This document shows positions 1 through 8,181 of a stretch of 64,000 nt of DNA, in pieces (positions within the stretch are counted from its first letter, which is position 1; each line of letters begins with the position of its first letter). The position numbers and the translations under genes were made by a program. The DNA lies in NCBI GenBank assembly GCA_024231955.1, contig JAAEPZ010001024.1, positions 372,001 to 436,000 on the forward strand, written 5' to 3'. Origin of the DNA: a bacterium. Lineage in GTDB: Bacteria; Krumholzibacteriota; Krumholzibacteriia; JACNKJ01. The notes beneath the pieces are model-generated. The model searched no databases, was not told the origin of the DNA, and was given only the letters and a program-made list of their open reading frames with translations.

Positions 1-1962
1 CCGGCTTTGCACATGGCCGCCGCCCGCAGCGACACGGCCATGGTCGAGCTGCTGCTCGAACATGGGGCCAGCGCTCTACAGAGAAGCATACGCGGCCGCA
101 GCCCCCTGCACTCCGCCTGTTATGCGGGCAGCATGGAGATTGTCGAGCGATTGCTTGAACATGGCGCCGATATCGAGGCTCGCGACAACTACGGCAACAC
201 TTGTCTTCACTATTCGATTTACGGCGGACATGAGGAGATCTCTCTGTACCTGGTCGAGCGGGAGCCGTTCCTCGATGTTGAGGGGGCCAACTGCGGCTGG
301 ACGCCGTTGCTGGCCGCCATTAGATCCGGGAGTGTGCCGCTGGTCGAGTCTCTCATCAATCATGGCGCCGACGTACACAGGTCCACCTTTCCCGAAAGGT
401 GGAGCGGACTGCACGAAGCCGCGCGTTCAGGCAACCTGGAGATCGTCCGCCTGTTGGTCGATTCCGGCGTGGACCTCGCCGCCGAGACGACACCCTGGGG
501 GCAGCAGGCGATTGAGTTTGCCGTCGGCGAGAATCACCTCGAGGTTCTGAGGTTTCTGATTGACGCGGGCGCCGACGTTCATGCCGTTAACGAAGAGGGG
601 ACAACTCTGCTCCACACTGCCTGCTGGCAGGGACGTGCCGAGTGTGCCCGCATGCTCATCGATGCGGGTCTTGAGGTTGATATCGTCGACAATGACGGCA
701 GTACGCCGCTTCAGATATCGATCCTTAACGGCGGTGCCGCGTTGATCGAAATGCTGCTGAGCAGCGGCGCGGACATCCAAAAGACCTCCGGCGACAATGA
801 GGAATCAATACTCTACCGCGCCGCACGCTTCGGCAACGGCGAAGCGGTGAACACCTTGATCGCCCATGGCGCAAAGGTAAATGCTAAAGCCGACGACGGC
901 GCCACCCCACTCTACGGAGCTGTGATAGATGGGTCGGTCGACATCATCCGCATGCTGATCGACGCCGGAGCCAAGACCGATATTCGTCTGAGCGAAACGA
1001 AACAGACCCCTCTGCACATCGCGGCGGCCAAAGGTCTCTACGAGATCGCGGAGCTGCTGGTCGACAACAGGGCGAAAGTCAACCGTAAGAACTCGCGGGG
1101 CGAAAAGCCGCTGGAACTGGCAGCGCGTTACGGGCATCGGGATATTGCGACTCTGTTGAGAGATAGCGGAGCCCGGACCGACAATCTGACCGAGAACTAC
1201 GGGAAATCCCCACTACTGACCCAAACCCTGGGCGGAAACGAGGCGCATATCTGGTACCTCGGCCACAGTGGTTGGGCCATCAAAACGCGAAATCACCTGT
1301 TGATCGTCGATTACTGGAAAGAGAATGACCCGCCTCGGCATCCAGGACTCGCCAACGGATTCATCTCGGTCGATGAGATCGGGGACCTGCCGGTGACGGT
1401 GTTCGCCACGCACGAGCACGCCGATCACTACTATCCGCCGATCTTCGATTGGGTTGGGAGTGTGGAGGATATCTCCTACGTGATCGGCTGTCAGCCCGAC
1501 AGCGTGCCGGAATACACCTACGCCGCCCCACGCCAGCATTACACTGTCGATGGTATCGAGATCACCACAATCGCCTCCATCGATGCCGGAGTCGGCTTTC
1601 TGTTCGAGGTGGACGATCTCGTCATATACCATTCGGGCGATCACTGTCAGGGCGAGGAGCCGCCGGAGCCGGAGTTCGTCAGTGAGATTGAGTTCCTTGC
1701 CGGTCTGAACAAGGAGATCGATATCGCCTTCATGCCGGCCACCTCCTGCGCTGCGGGTGGTAGCGCCTGTCCGACGCTGGGAAATTTCTTCAGTATCGAA
1801 ACCCTGCAACCGAAGGTGCTCTTTCCCATGCACGCCGGCGACAACGAGGAGATGTACAGAGAGTTTGCGGTCCAGGCCGCCGTGCATGACTTCGACACGA
1901 CTATTCACTGCGCGGATTACTGCGGGGACAACTTCCACTATCTCAACGGCTCTATCCGTTAA
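1..1962 (+). CDS. Ankyrin-repeat / metallo-beta-lactamase-fold fusion protein (5' partial)
   Basis: The frame is open from base 1 and already inside an ankyrin repeat (PALHMAAARSD), so the true start lies upstream. About 12 ankyrin repeats of roughly 33 residues fill the first 390 residues, with repeated LLEHGADI-type turns. From about residue 410 the protein becomes a metallo-beta-lactamase-fold domain: it opens with YLGHSGWAI, has the metal motif THEHADH near residue 470, and has later ligand motifs YHSGD and FPMHAGD. All the usual HxHxDH-type ligands are present, so the hydrolase part is probably active. No signal peptide can be judged because the N-terminus is missing. Ankyrin repeats normally bind protein partners; the substrate of the hydrolase is unknown. 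A GC-rich hairpin follows the stop codon. Confidence 0.85.
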   Translation, partial: PALHMAAARSDTAMVELLLEHGASALQRSIRGRSPLHSACYAGSMEIVERLLEHGADIEARDNYGNTCLHYSIYGGHEEISLYLVEREPFLDVEGANCGWTPLLAAIRSGSVPLVESLINHGADVHRSTFPERWSGLHEAARSGNLEIVRLLVDSGVDLAAETTPWGQQAIEFAVGENHLEVLRFLIDAGADVHAVNEEGTTLLHTACWQGRAECARMLIDAGLEVDIVDNDGSTPLQISILNGGAALIEMLLSSGADIQKTSGDNEESILYRAARFGNGEAVNTLIAHGAKVNAKADDGATPLYGAVIDGSVDIIRMLIDAGAKTDIRLSETKQTPLHIAAAKGLYEIAELLVDNRAKVNRKNSRGEKPLELAARYGHRDIATLLRDSGARTDNLTENYGKSPLLTQTLGGNEAHIWYLGHSGWAIKTRNHLLIVDYWKENDPPRHPGLANGFISVDEIGDLPVTVFATHEHADHYYPPIFDWVGSVEDISYVIGCQPDSVPEYTYAAPRQHYTVDGIEITTIASIDAGVGFLFEVDDLVIYHSGDHCQGEEPPEPEFVSEIEFLAGLNKEIDIAFMPATSCAAGGSACPTLGNFFSIETLQPKVLFPMHAGDNEEMYREFAVQAAVHDFDTTIHCADYCGDNFHYLNGSIR

Positions 1963-1982
1963 ACGAACCGGACACCATTCAG

Positions 1983-2012
1983 CCCCGCCGCCACAGTGCG
2001 GTGGGGTTGCTT
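1983..2012 (+). terminator. Rho-independent-type hairpin after the ankyrin/MBL gene
   Basis: A 9-bp GC-rich stem (1983-1991 with 1998-2006, one G-U pair) has a 6-nt loop and is followed by a T-rich stretch. It begins 20 bases after the stop codon and lies before the start of the next gene, so it probably separates the two. Confidence 0.5.
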
Positions 2013-2070
2013 GTTTGAAGTTCGATTTGGATCTATATTTGCCCCCACACTTCACATGGAGAGATTGCAT

Positions 2071-2619
2071 ATGAAGACCTTCCGCACAATCTGCCGCTGG
2101 CTGCACCGCGAACTCGGCTTCCTGGCCGTGGGCCTGACGATCGTCTACGCCATCAGCGGCATCGCCGTGAACCACAAGCACGATTGGAATCCCAATTATC
2201 TGGTTGCGGAGAGTCGGGTCACTATCCCGGCCGTCGGCGCCGGGCAGGATGCGGAAGCGAAGGTTCTGACCCATCTGGGCATCACTCAACCGGACAGAAT
2301 GATGCGCATTTCACCCGAAGCGCTGCGTGTGATTGCCGACAAGACCATCTATGATGTCAATTTGAGAACCGGTGAAGTTGAGCAACGGGATTTCAGCGAG
2401 CGACCCTTCTTCTTCCAGGTAAACCAGCTGCACCTGAATCTGGTCGAGCACGGTTATACGATTGTCAGCGATATCTTCGCGGGCATCCTCGTCATCCTGG
2501 CCATCTCGGGGATCTTCCTGACGCGCGGACGGCGAGGCCTGATCGGGCGTGGCGGCGTGCTTATGCTGCTGGGGATTGTGTTGCCGATCGTCTATATCAT
2601 TCTGCAAAGCAGGTCATAG
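2071..2619 (+). CDS. PepSY-associated transmembrane protein
   Basis: A 182-residue membrane protein. The start at 2071 is chosen because GGAGAG lies seven bases upstream; an in-frame ATG at 2056 overlaps that site. Residues 1-35 (LHRELGFLAVGLTIVYAISG) form a first membrane helix with the His-containing HRELG motif, followed by NHKHDW. A periplasmic segment of about 90 residues follows, with the PepSY-like features YDVNLRTGEVEQRD and LHLN. Two more membrane helices end the protein. This matches the PepSY_TM group, often linked to iron or redox functions, but no neighbour here supports a specific role. It converges on the following kinase gene with only four bases between the stop codons. Confidence 0.7.
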   Translation: MKTFRTICRWLHRELGFLAVGLTIVYAISGIAVNHKHDWNPNYLVAESRVTIPAVGAGQDAEAKVLTHLGITQPDRMMRISPEALRVIADKTIYDVNLRTGEVEQRDFSERPFFFQVNQLHLNLVEHGYTIVSDIFAGILVILAISGIFLTRGRRGLIGRGGVLMLLGIVLPIVYIILQSRS

Positions 2620-2623
2620 CCGA

Positions 2624-5473
2624 TCAGGTTGCCTCCAGGCTCTGTCCGGCAAAGATCCAGCGGCGAATCGTTGCTCTGAGAAAATCGGCGTTGATCGGTT
2701 TGCTGATATAATCATCCATACCCGCATTGATGGCCTCCTCCCTGTCGCCGGCCATCGCCTTGGCTGTGAGCGCAATGATGGGTACGCGACTGCTGGGGCC
2801 ATCCATTTTCCGGATCATACGGGTGGTATCATAGCCACTCATCCCCGCCATCAGGCAATCCATGAGTACAATATCATACTCCTTCTCGCCGACCATTCTG
2901 ACGGCATCCGATCCATTGTCGACTACATCGACACGACAACCCATATGCCGAAGGATCTCAAACGCTACCTTTTGACAGCTGACGCTATCCTCAACGAGGA
3001 GGATATTGGCTTCGAGCTCATCGACATCCGCTTCGGACTGCGGCGTACTGGAGATCTCCGACATCAACCCGGCCGCTACCGACAATTTGATAGTGAAGAA
3101 GAGTATCGTTCCCTGCCCCTCTTTGCTGATCGCTTCAATTTTGCCCCCCATCATCTCAACCAGGTATCCGGCGATTGAGAGACTCAGTTTGATGCTGTGC
3201 CGGGGAGGGATCGGCGAATCATCGGCCTTATCACCGAATGTCATCAGCGAACCCATCTCCGGCAGACCCGCACCGGAATCCTCAACCGCAACCCTGACCA
3301 TGAAGTAGGGGCCATCCATGCCGGCACTGGAGACCAGTATTTTTACACTGCCCCTGGCCGTGGACCTGATCGCATTGTCGATCAGGTTGATCAGTATCTG
3401 CCGAATCCTCACCGGATCACCAATCAGATTGTTGGGGATATCCGTCTGGACACTGGATGTCAGTTCGATCCCTTTCTCCGCCGCGATCCCGGCATTGACA
3501 TCCACGACACCGGCAATCAGGCCGCGCAGATCAAAAGGGAGATTCTGGAGAACCAGATCCGAACTTTCGATCTTCGAAAGATCCATAATGTCGTTGATAA
3601 CCTGATACAGACCGGTAGTTGAGGTGCGCAGCAGGTCCAGATACTCCTGTTGCTGGGGCTTGGGATCGGCCTTCATCAACATGTCGGCCATGTTGATGAT
3701 TCCGTTCAGCGGGGTTCGGATTTCGTGACTGATCACAGTCATGAAAGCGGATTTGGCTTTTTCGGAGCTGGTCGCAGCCCTTTTCGCCTCCTCCAGTTCA
3801 CGATTCTTCTCCTTGAGCACATTGACATTCATGGTCAACATGTCCTCGATCTCCAGGCGGCTGATCGTCTGCGCCACATTCTGGGCAATGACCTGCAGTG
3901 CGGTCAGAGTCGACTCCGAAATCGTCCTGCGCTCCTGCGCCGCCAGGGTCAGCACGCCGATCAACTGGTTGCCGACCATCAGCGGCAGGGAGATGTGGGT
4001 CTGTACTTCGACACCCTCTATAAGGGTAACGCCGTTGCGGACACGATCTCTGAAAGGCGCTTCGATCACCGCCTCCCTGTTGTTGATGACATCCTGGAAC
4101 GCGGTTTCGTCGACCGGTATCTCAATCAACTCCTCCGGCAGGAAGGGGATACCGACGGAGCCACGTAGATCAAGAACCCTCTTGCCGCTCTGGTAGAGAC
4201 CGATGATCGAGTAGGTGAAGTTGAGCCGGCGCGACAGCACACCGGCCACCTCCATGCAGAGCCGATGGATGTCGGCTCCCCCAAGCAGCAGAACGGAGAT
4301 CTCACTCGTCATCTCCTTTTCGAGGGCGTTTAACCTCACATCGCTGATATCATGGGCGACGCAGATGAAGCCGACAGTCATGTCCCTGGTGTTGGTGACG
4401 ACTTCACCGGTCAACGTGGTTGTGACCTTCGTCCCGTCCTTGTGGCGGAACTTGATCTCCCTCGAGCCGAGGAGAACATCATCGAGCTGATCAGGCTCCG
4501 CGAAGATACCGGGGGAGGCCGCGGGGATGAGTATAGAGGCCGGTTGACCCTTCAACTCATCGCAATCGTAACCGAGACCGTTGCACAGCGCCGGATTGGT
4601 GACGGTAATCAAGCCGTTGGTGTCCAGGAGCAGCAGCATATCCGACATGGAGCCGACCACCTGGGATGCGTACCTGGAGGCCGTTACCCTTTGCAGCGTC
4701 TCCTTGCATATCGTCTTCAGACTGCCGGCCAGATCCCTCAGCTCATCATTGGGAAAGTCATCCAGGTTGATGTCCTGATGATAGTGTCCGTCAATGAGAA
4801 GTTCTGCCACCATATTCAGATGTTTGGTCGGCCGGATCAATCGGATCATCAGCAAGAAGAGCAGGGGGAAGATGCACAGGAGGTAAATGAATCCGCCAAT
4901 GATCACCCGACTCAGCACCACATCCGCGAGAGTATGCGTCATGGTCATCGCCTCAAGGATCGTTTTTAAGTACTCCCCGACAAGAACCGATATGTTGTCG
5001 TTGATGAATTCCCTGATCTCATCCAAATGCTCCGCTTGGGTCAAATCAAACGGCTGTGACGGAGGGGGGCTGGATTGCGCTTGCTCGGCATACTCTCGGC
5101 AATATATATCCGCGGCATCAAAGTAGTCGGCTACTTGCATTTCGATCACACTGAGTATGGTTGCATTCTCGTTGTTATCCACCTCTATCAAGTCGGCGAA
5201 CAGCTTATCGAATTCCTCTCGATCAACCGTAAAATCCTCAATGGCGGCAGCGTCGTAAATCAGCCCTCTACCTCTGAACCTTTGCGTGACCCGTTCGAAT
5301 TCGCTTTCAACGTTGCATGCTAACGTATATTTGGGGCCCGTCACATCGCGCACTTCGATCAAATGCTCAGCGATTTTGATCGCATTAATGGCTACATAGG
5401 TGACGATCATGCCAAGGCACAAGCTGAAGGTGATCAGAAGCAATCCGGCTTTTTTCCAGAGAGTGATGCGCAT
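2624..5473 (-). CDS. Hybrid sensor histidine kinase (HAMP-PAS-GAF-HisKA-HATPase-REC), degenerate ATP lid
   Basis: 949 residues. A membrane helix (about 9-32), a periplasmic helical sensor (about 33-185), a second helix (about 187-211) and a HAMP linker (about 212-265) lead into a PAS domain (about 275-385), a GAF domain (about 395-540) and a coiled coil. The dimerisation domain carries SHEIRTPLNG with phospho-acceptor His583. The ATPase domain keeps the N box (NLIDNAI, Asn700) and G1 box (EDSGAG). Where the glycine-rich G2 box should be it reads RHSIKLSLSI, so the ATP lid looks degenerate. The C-terminal receiver has acidic residues Glu828/Asp829 and phospho-acceptor Asp872. No DNA-binding output is encoded nearby. 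Confidence 0.9.
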   Translation of the reverse strand: MRITLWKKAGLLLITFSLCLGMIVTYVAINAIKIAEHLIEVRDVTGPKYTLACNVESEFERVTQRFRGRGLIYDAAAIEDFTVDREEFDKLFADLIEVDNNENATILSVIEMQVADYFDAADIYCREYAEQAQSSPPPSQPFDLTQAEHLDEIREFINDNISVLVGEYLKTILEAMTMTHTLADVVLSRVIIGGFIYLLCIFPLLFLLMIRLIRPTKHLNMVAELLIDGHYHQDINLDDFPNDELRDLAGSLKTICKETLQRVTASRYASQVVGSMSDMLLLLDTNGLITVTNPALCNGLGYDCDELKGQPASILIPAASPGIFAEPDQLDDVLLGSREIKFRHKDGTKVTTTLTGEVVTNTRDMTVGFICVAHDISDVRLNALEKEMTSEISVLLLGGADIHRLCMEVAGVLSRRLNFTYSIIGLYQSGKRVLDLRGSVGIPFLPEELIEIPVDETAFQDVINNREAVIEAPFRDRVRNGVTLIEGVEVQTHISLPLMVGNQLIGVLTLAAQERRTISESTLTALQVIAQNVAQTISRLEIEDMLTMNVNVLKEKNRELEEAKRAATSSEKAKSAFMTVISHEIRTPLNGIINMADMLMKADPKPQQQEYLDLLRTSTTGLYQVINDIMDLSKIESSDLVLQNLPFDLRGLIAGVVDVNAGIAAEKGIELTSSVQTDIPNNLIGDPVRIRQILINLIDNAIRSTARGSVKILVSSAGMDGPYFMVRVAVEDSGAGLPEMGSLMTFGDKADDSPIPPRHSIKLSLSIAGYLVEMMGGKIEAISKEGQGTILFFTIKLSVAAGLMSEISSTPQSEADVDELEANILLVEDSVSCQKVAFEILRHMGCRVDVVDNGSDAVRMVGEKEYDIVLMDCLMAGMSGYDTTRMIRKMDGPSSRVPIIALTAKAMAGDREEAINAGMDDYISKPINADFLRATIRRWIFAGQSLEAT

Positions 5474-5882
5474 ACAGGGATATCCTCAGCGATGGCGGCG
5501 GAGTTCGACGATCGCGGAAGATACACGATCGTTCGACACCTGACCTAATTACAGCTGTCTATCTCTCCGGATATCGGCAAACGGGAGCGTCACTTAAGGC
5601 GTCAAACCACCAACACTGGAGCAATGCGTCATTATCTGCATGAATTGGATTTTTAGAGCATTCCAATGTATCCAAAAAGGGCGTTCCCGGAGTCTTTGCC
5701 AGATTGATTGAACACGTCAAGGGGTCGAATGCGGGGATGCACACGCAGGCACCATGACTATTCGATCACCGAACCCTATCGGATCTGTATAGGCTAGCTC
5801 CCGGATGGTTCGCTATTCACTACATTAAAAAAGAGGTCCCGCCCCAGGGCGGAACCTCTTCATGCAATCAGTGAGAATCGCT
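5474..5882. other. Intergenic region between hybrid kinase and HD-domain gene
   Basis: It should hold the promoter of the leftward kinase gene, but no convincing -35/-10 pair was identified. Short open frames here have no start signals or family features. The right end holds the terminator of the HD-domain gene. Confidence 0.5.
5825..5860 (-). terminator. Rho-independent terminator of the HD-domain gene
   Basis: A 13-position stem (5831-5843 with 5848-5860, one mismatch) with a short loop. Read leftward it is followed by six T residues. It starts 22 bases past the stop codon of the HD-domain gene. Confidence 0.85.
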
Positions 5883-6419
5883 CTAGAGCAGCTTGAACGG
5901 TTCGAAGGTCATGAAATCGGCGTGATGTACGATAATGCCCTCGGTTGTCCGCTGCCCCGTATCACCCTCTTTCGCATGCATTGCGATCATATGGCAAACC
6001 TCGGGGGGAAGGTCGAACCGCATGGCCAGCCCTGTGCCGGAGAACGGATGACGGAGCAGCGCTCCATAGTTGCTCTGTACGATTTTCCCATCGGCATTAC
6101 GCTCATATTCCAGCAACTTGCCGACATCAATGAGAATGGCACCCGAATAGAGGACATCCATATCGATGGGCACGGTATCACCATAGAACTCATGCATGAT
6201 ACGCGCAGTATCGCGACAGACATGGACAACGCTCCGCTTGTGGGCCATGAAGCTCACAGCCCTCTTCGTCAGGAGCGTGAAGGGAATTGTCTCCAGATCT
6301 TCGGCATCGAGCGGACTTTGCTCAATTGCAAACTCCCAAACCTGCGCAGTCTTCTCTCTGAGTTCATCGTTCTTGATCCACTCCAGCTCCGGCCAGAGCT
6401 TACGCACGGTCTCGTTCAT
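5883..6419 (-). CDS. HD-superfamily protein with altered HD motif
   Basis: 178 residues from the ATG at 6419, chosen because GGAGG lies eight bases upstream. The order of elements follows the HD phosphohydrolase fold: an N-terminal His (MAHKRSVVHV), the central motif region SGAILIDVGKLLEYE, a further His in RHPFSGTGLA, then MHAKEGD and a C-terminal HHADF. In the central motif the expected His-Asp pair reads Ile-Asp (codon ATT), so one metal ligand is missing while the rest of the fold is kept. It may bind a nucleotide or metal with reduced activity, or use a different ligand set. It lies 124 bases downstream of the NYN-domain gene on the same strand. Confidence 0.65.
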   Translation of the reverse strand: MNETVRKLWPELEWIKNDELREKTAQVWEFAIEQSPLDAEDLETIPFTLLTKRAVSFMAHKRSVVHVCRDTARIMHEFYGDTVPIDMDVLYSGAILIDVGKLLEYERNADGKIVQSNYGALLRHPFSGTGLAMRFDLPPEVCHMIAMHAKEGDTGQRTTEGIIVHHADFMTFEPFKLL

Positions 6420-6543
6420 GATGTGTTCCTCCAGGCCTCTTCCCTCCGGGAAGGGCAATCAGTCAGCAGGTCACAATCGACCAATCCACGACATTACATG
6501 GTTCCACTACGGGTGGTTCTGTAATCGCAGTTCTACCGACCTG

Positions 6544-7194
6544 TCAGCCTCTATTGTAATAATCGAAACCCTCGTTGTCAGGGGGTTTTGGCTGATTGCT
6601 GTGGTCCGGCTGCCTGACATTTCCTGTGCGTCGCGCCTGATAGATGAACTCGGAATCCAATTCGATACGTTCATCCACCTCTTTGCGCATCTCGCTGCTG
6701 GCGGCCAGGTTGCCGCCGTGAACCAGGTATACAGTGATGCCGAGATCCTTGACCATCCTCACAGCCGGAACATAATCGGCATCGGGGGCAAGCATCACGA
6801 TGTGATCAACCAGATTGCGTGTCGCCAGGAAAATCATGTCGGTAGCAAGAAGAACATCGACGCCTTTCTGCTGGAAAGTAGTTGAGCTGTCGTCATTTAA
6901 CACTCGCTGCGTCGAGCCAAGTTTCACGGTAAAACGCGGGAGATACTCCAGGCGGTGGAAAAAGCCACGCTTCTTGTTTACGCGCTCAATCTCCTCTTCA
7001 GTAGGCTCGGGAGGAGCCCAGGGGAGAGCGTGATAGTAATAGGTTCTAAGAAGATCGACGCGATGCCCCGCTATTGCCGATACCCTCTTGATAAGACCCA
7101 TGGCCAGTTTGTGGTAATCGACTTGCGCACGATTATGCTCCTTGATCATGAGCATCTCCAGATAAGCGCCGTCGATTAATATCGCTGCTTTCAT
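6544..7194 (-). CDS. NYN-domain (LabA/DUF88-like, PIN-fold) protein, putative ribonuclease
   Basis: 216 residues, preceded by AAGGAG six bases from the ATG. The N-terminus AAILIDGAYLE contains the first acidic residue of the NYN/PIN-like nuclease fold. Further acidic positions appear in LLATDMIFLA and APDADYVPAV, followed by a strand ending GITVYLVHGG. This is the usual spacing of the LabA/DUF88 family, whose members are proposed metal-dependent ribonucleases. The last 40 residues are polar and probably disordered. It follows a small lipoprotein-like gene by 36 bases, so the two may share a transcript. The RNA target is unknown. Confidence 0.75.
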   Translation of the reverse strand: MKAAILIDGAYLEMLMIKEHNRAQVDYHKLAMGLIKRVSAIAGHRVDLLRTYYYHALPWAPPEPTEEEIERVNKKRGFFHRLEYLPRFTVKLGSTQRVLNDDSSTTFQQKGVDVLLATDMIFLATRNLVDHIVMLAPDADYVPAVRMVKDLGITVYLVHGGNLAASSEMRKEVDERIELDSEFIYQARRTGNVRQPDHSNQPKPPDNEGFDYYNRG

Positions 7195-7230
7195 AATTAC
7201 TCCTTGATGAACTTTCTTATGAACATCTAC

Positions 7231-7986
7231 TTAATTATTATCGGGATAGCAATGCTCCGCATCATCGTCGGGCAATCGCTCAGGAATAGTGAAACACAAT
7301 TCGTGATCACCGATTCCGGCATCCACCTTTTCGAGACTGCCATCGGATCTGAAGAGGAAGTGACCGTAGGAGTGCCGTTTCTCCCTCTTTTCGCCCGTTG
7401 TGCTCGTCATGATGGTATAGCGATAAACAACTCCAACTCCGCCCTCCGCCAGGATCTCGTCGTACCCGGTCGGATCACCTAGCGCCTCTACAAGCTCTTT
7501 CCTGCCCGGTAGAGAGGTAACCAAGCGTTGATTGAAACTTCGACTGAATGCGGACTTCTCGCTCTTATCGACATCGGCATCGCCCAGAGAGCGGAGTAAT
7601 TCCGCAAGGATGTCGGCCGGGTAAAGCTCGGTAAATTGGCGAGGGAAACGGATTTCGGTCAATAGATCGTCATTGAATCGAAACCGATACTCCAGAGGAG
7701 CGCTCCCATCGGGAGGATCCTTCTCGAATCCATACACCCGCCAGTAACCCCGATCATCCTCAAGACGATGAGTGGGCTCCACTTCCATAAGATTATCGAA
7801 ATCAGACCCAGACAGTACCGGGTTGTTCGCAATCAGAAAGTGAGTGCTGTCGCTGTGAAATTCGAAGTGCTCGTTAAAATTATTCAGCTGCCGCTTGAAT
7901 TGTAGAAGTCTCCAATAAACGCAGCCGCTGGTGACAGCAACCCCAATCACTAACAGAACCAAAAGAAGCCTGCGTAGCATTCCCAT
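7231..7986 (-). CDS. Hypothetical membrane-anchored or lipoprotein-like protein
   Basis: About 251 residues if translation starts at the ATG at 7986. A GTG at 8055 would add 23 residues before the hydrophobic segment and has no ribosome-binding site. The N-terminus MLRRLLLVLLVIGVAVTSGC is a short, Arg-preceded hydrophobic stretch ending in a Cys, so it could be a lipoprotein signal (imperfect lipobox VTSGC) or an uncleaved anchor. The rest is polar, with no recognised motif. It is divergent from the hybrid kinase gene at 8182 and precedes the NYN gene. Function unknown. Confidence 0.55.
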   Translation of the reverse strand: MGMLRRLLLVLLVIGVAVTSGCVYWRLLQFKRQLNNFNEHFEFHSDSTHFLIANNPVLSGSDFDNLMEVEPTHRLEDDRGYWRVYGFEKDPPDGSAPLEYRFRFNDDLLTEIRFPRQFTELYPADILAELLRSLGDADVDKSEKSAFSRSFNQRLVTSLPGRKELVEALGDPTGYDEILAEGGVGVVYRYTIMTSTTGEKREKRHSYGHFLFRSDGSLEKVDAGIGDHELCFTIPERLPDDDAEHCYPDNN

Positions 7987-8181
7987 ATATCCCAACACTC
8001 TTTGAACAGAATCCCAAGCTACCAAACCACTTGCATATTGTCTATCCCATTTCACAATGAAGCATAAATTACAAGATTGTAAAGACCCGAAATGCTGATT
8101 TTATTCATTACGCACAACCCGCACAATAATGCTCGTATCTCTGGAGAAGCGGTGGGATAATATGACAGTGTAACGCTGGAT

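Noticed and set aside
1213..2289. Long leftward open frame antisense to the MBL domain and PepSY gene
   Set aside because: Its product has no recognisable fold, it crosses two well-supported genes and a terminator, and it is explained by high G+C content.
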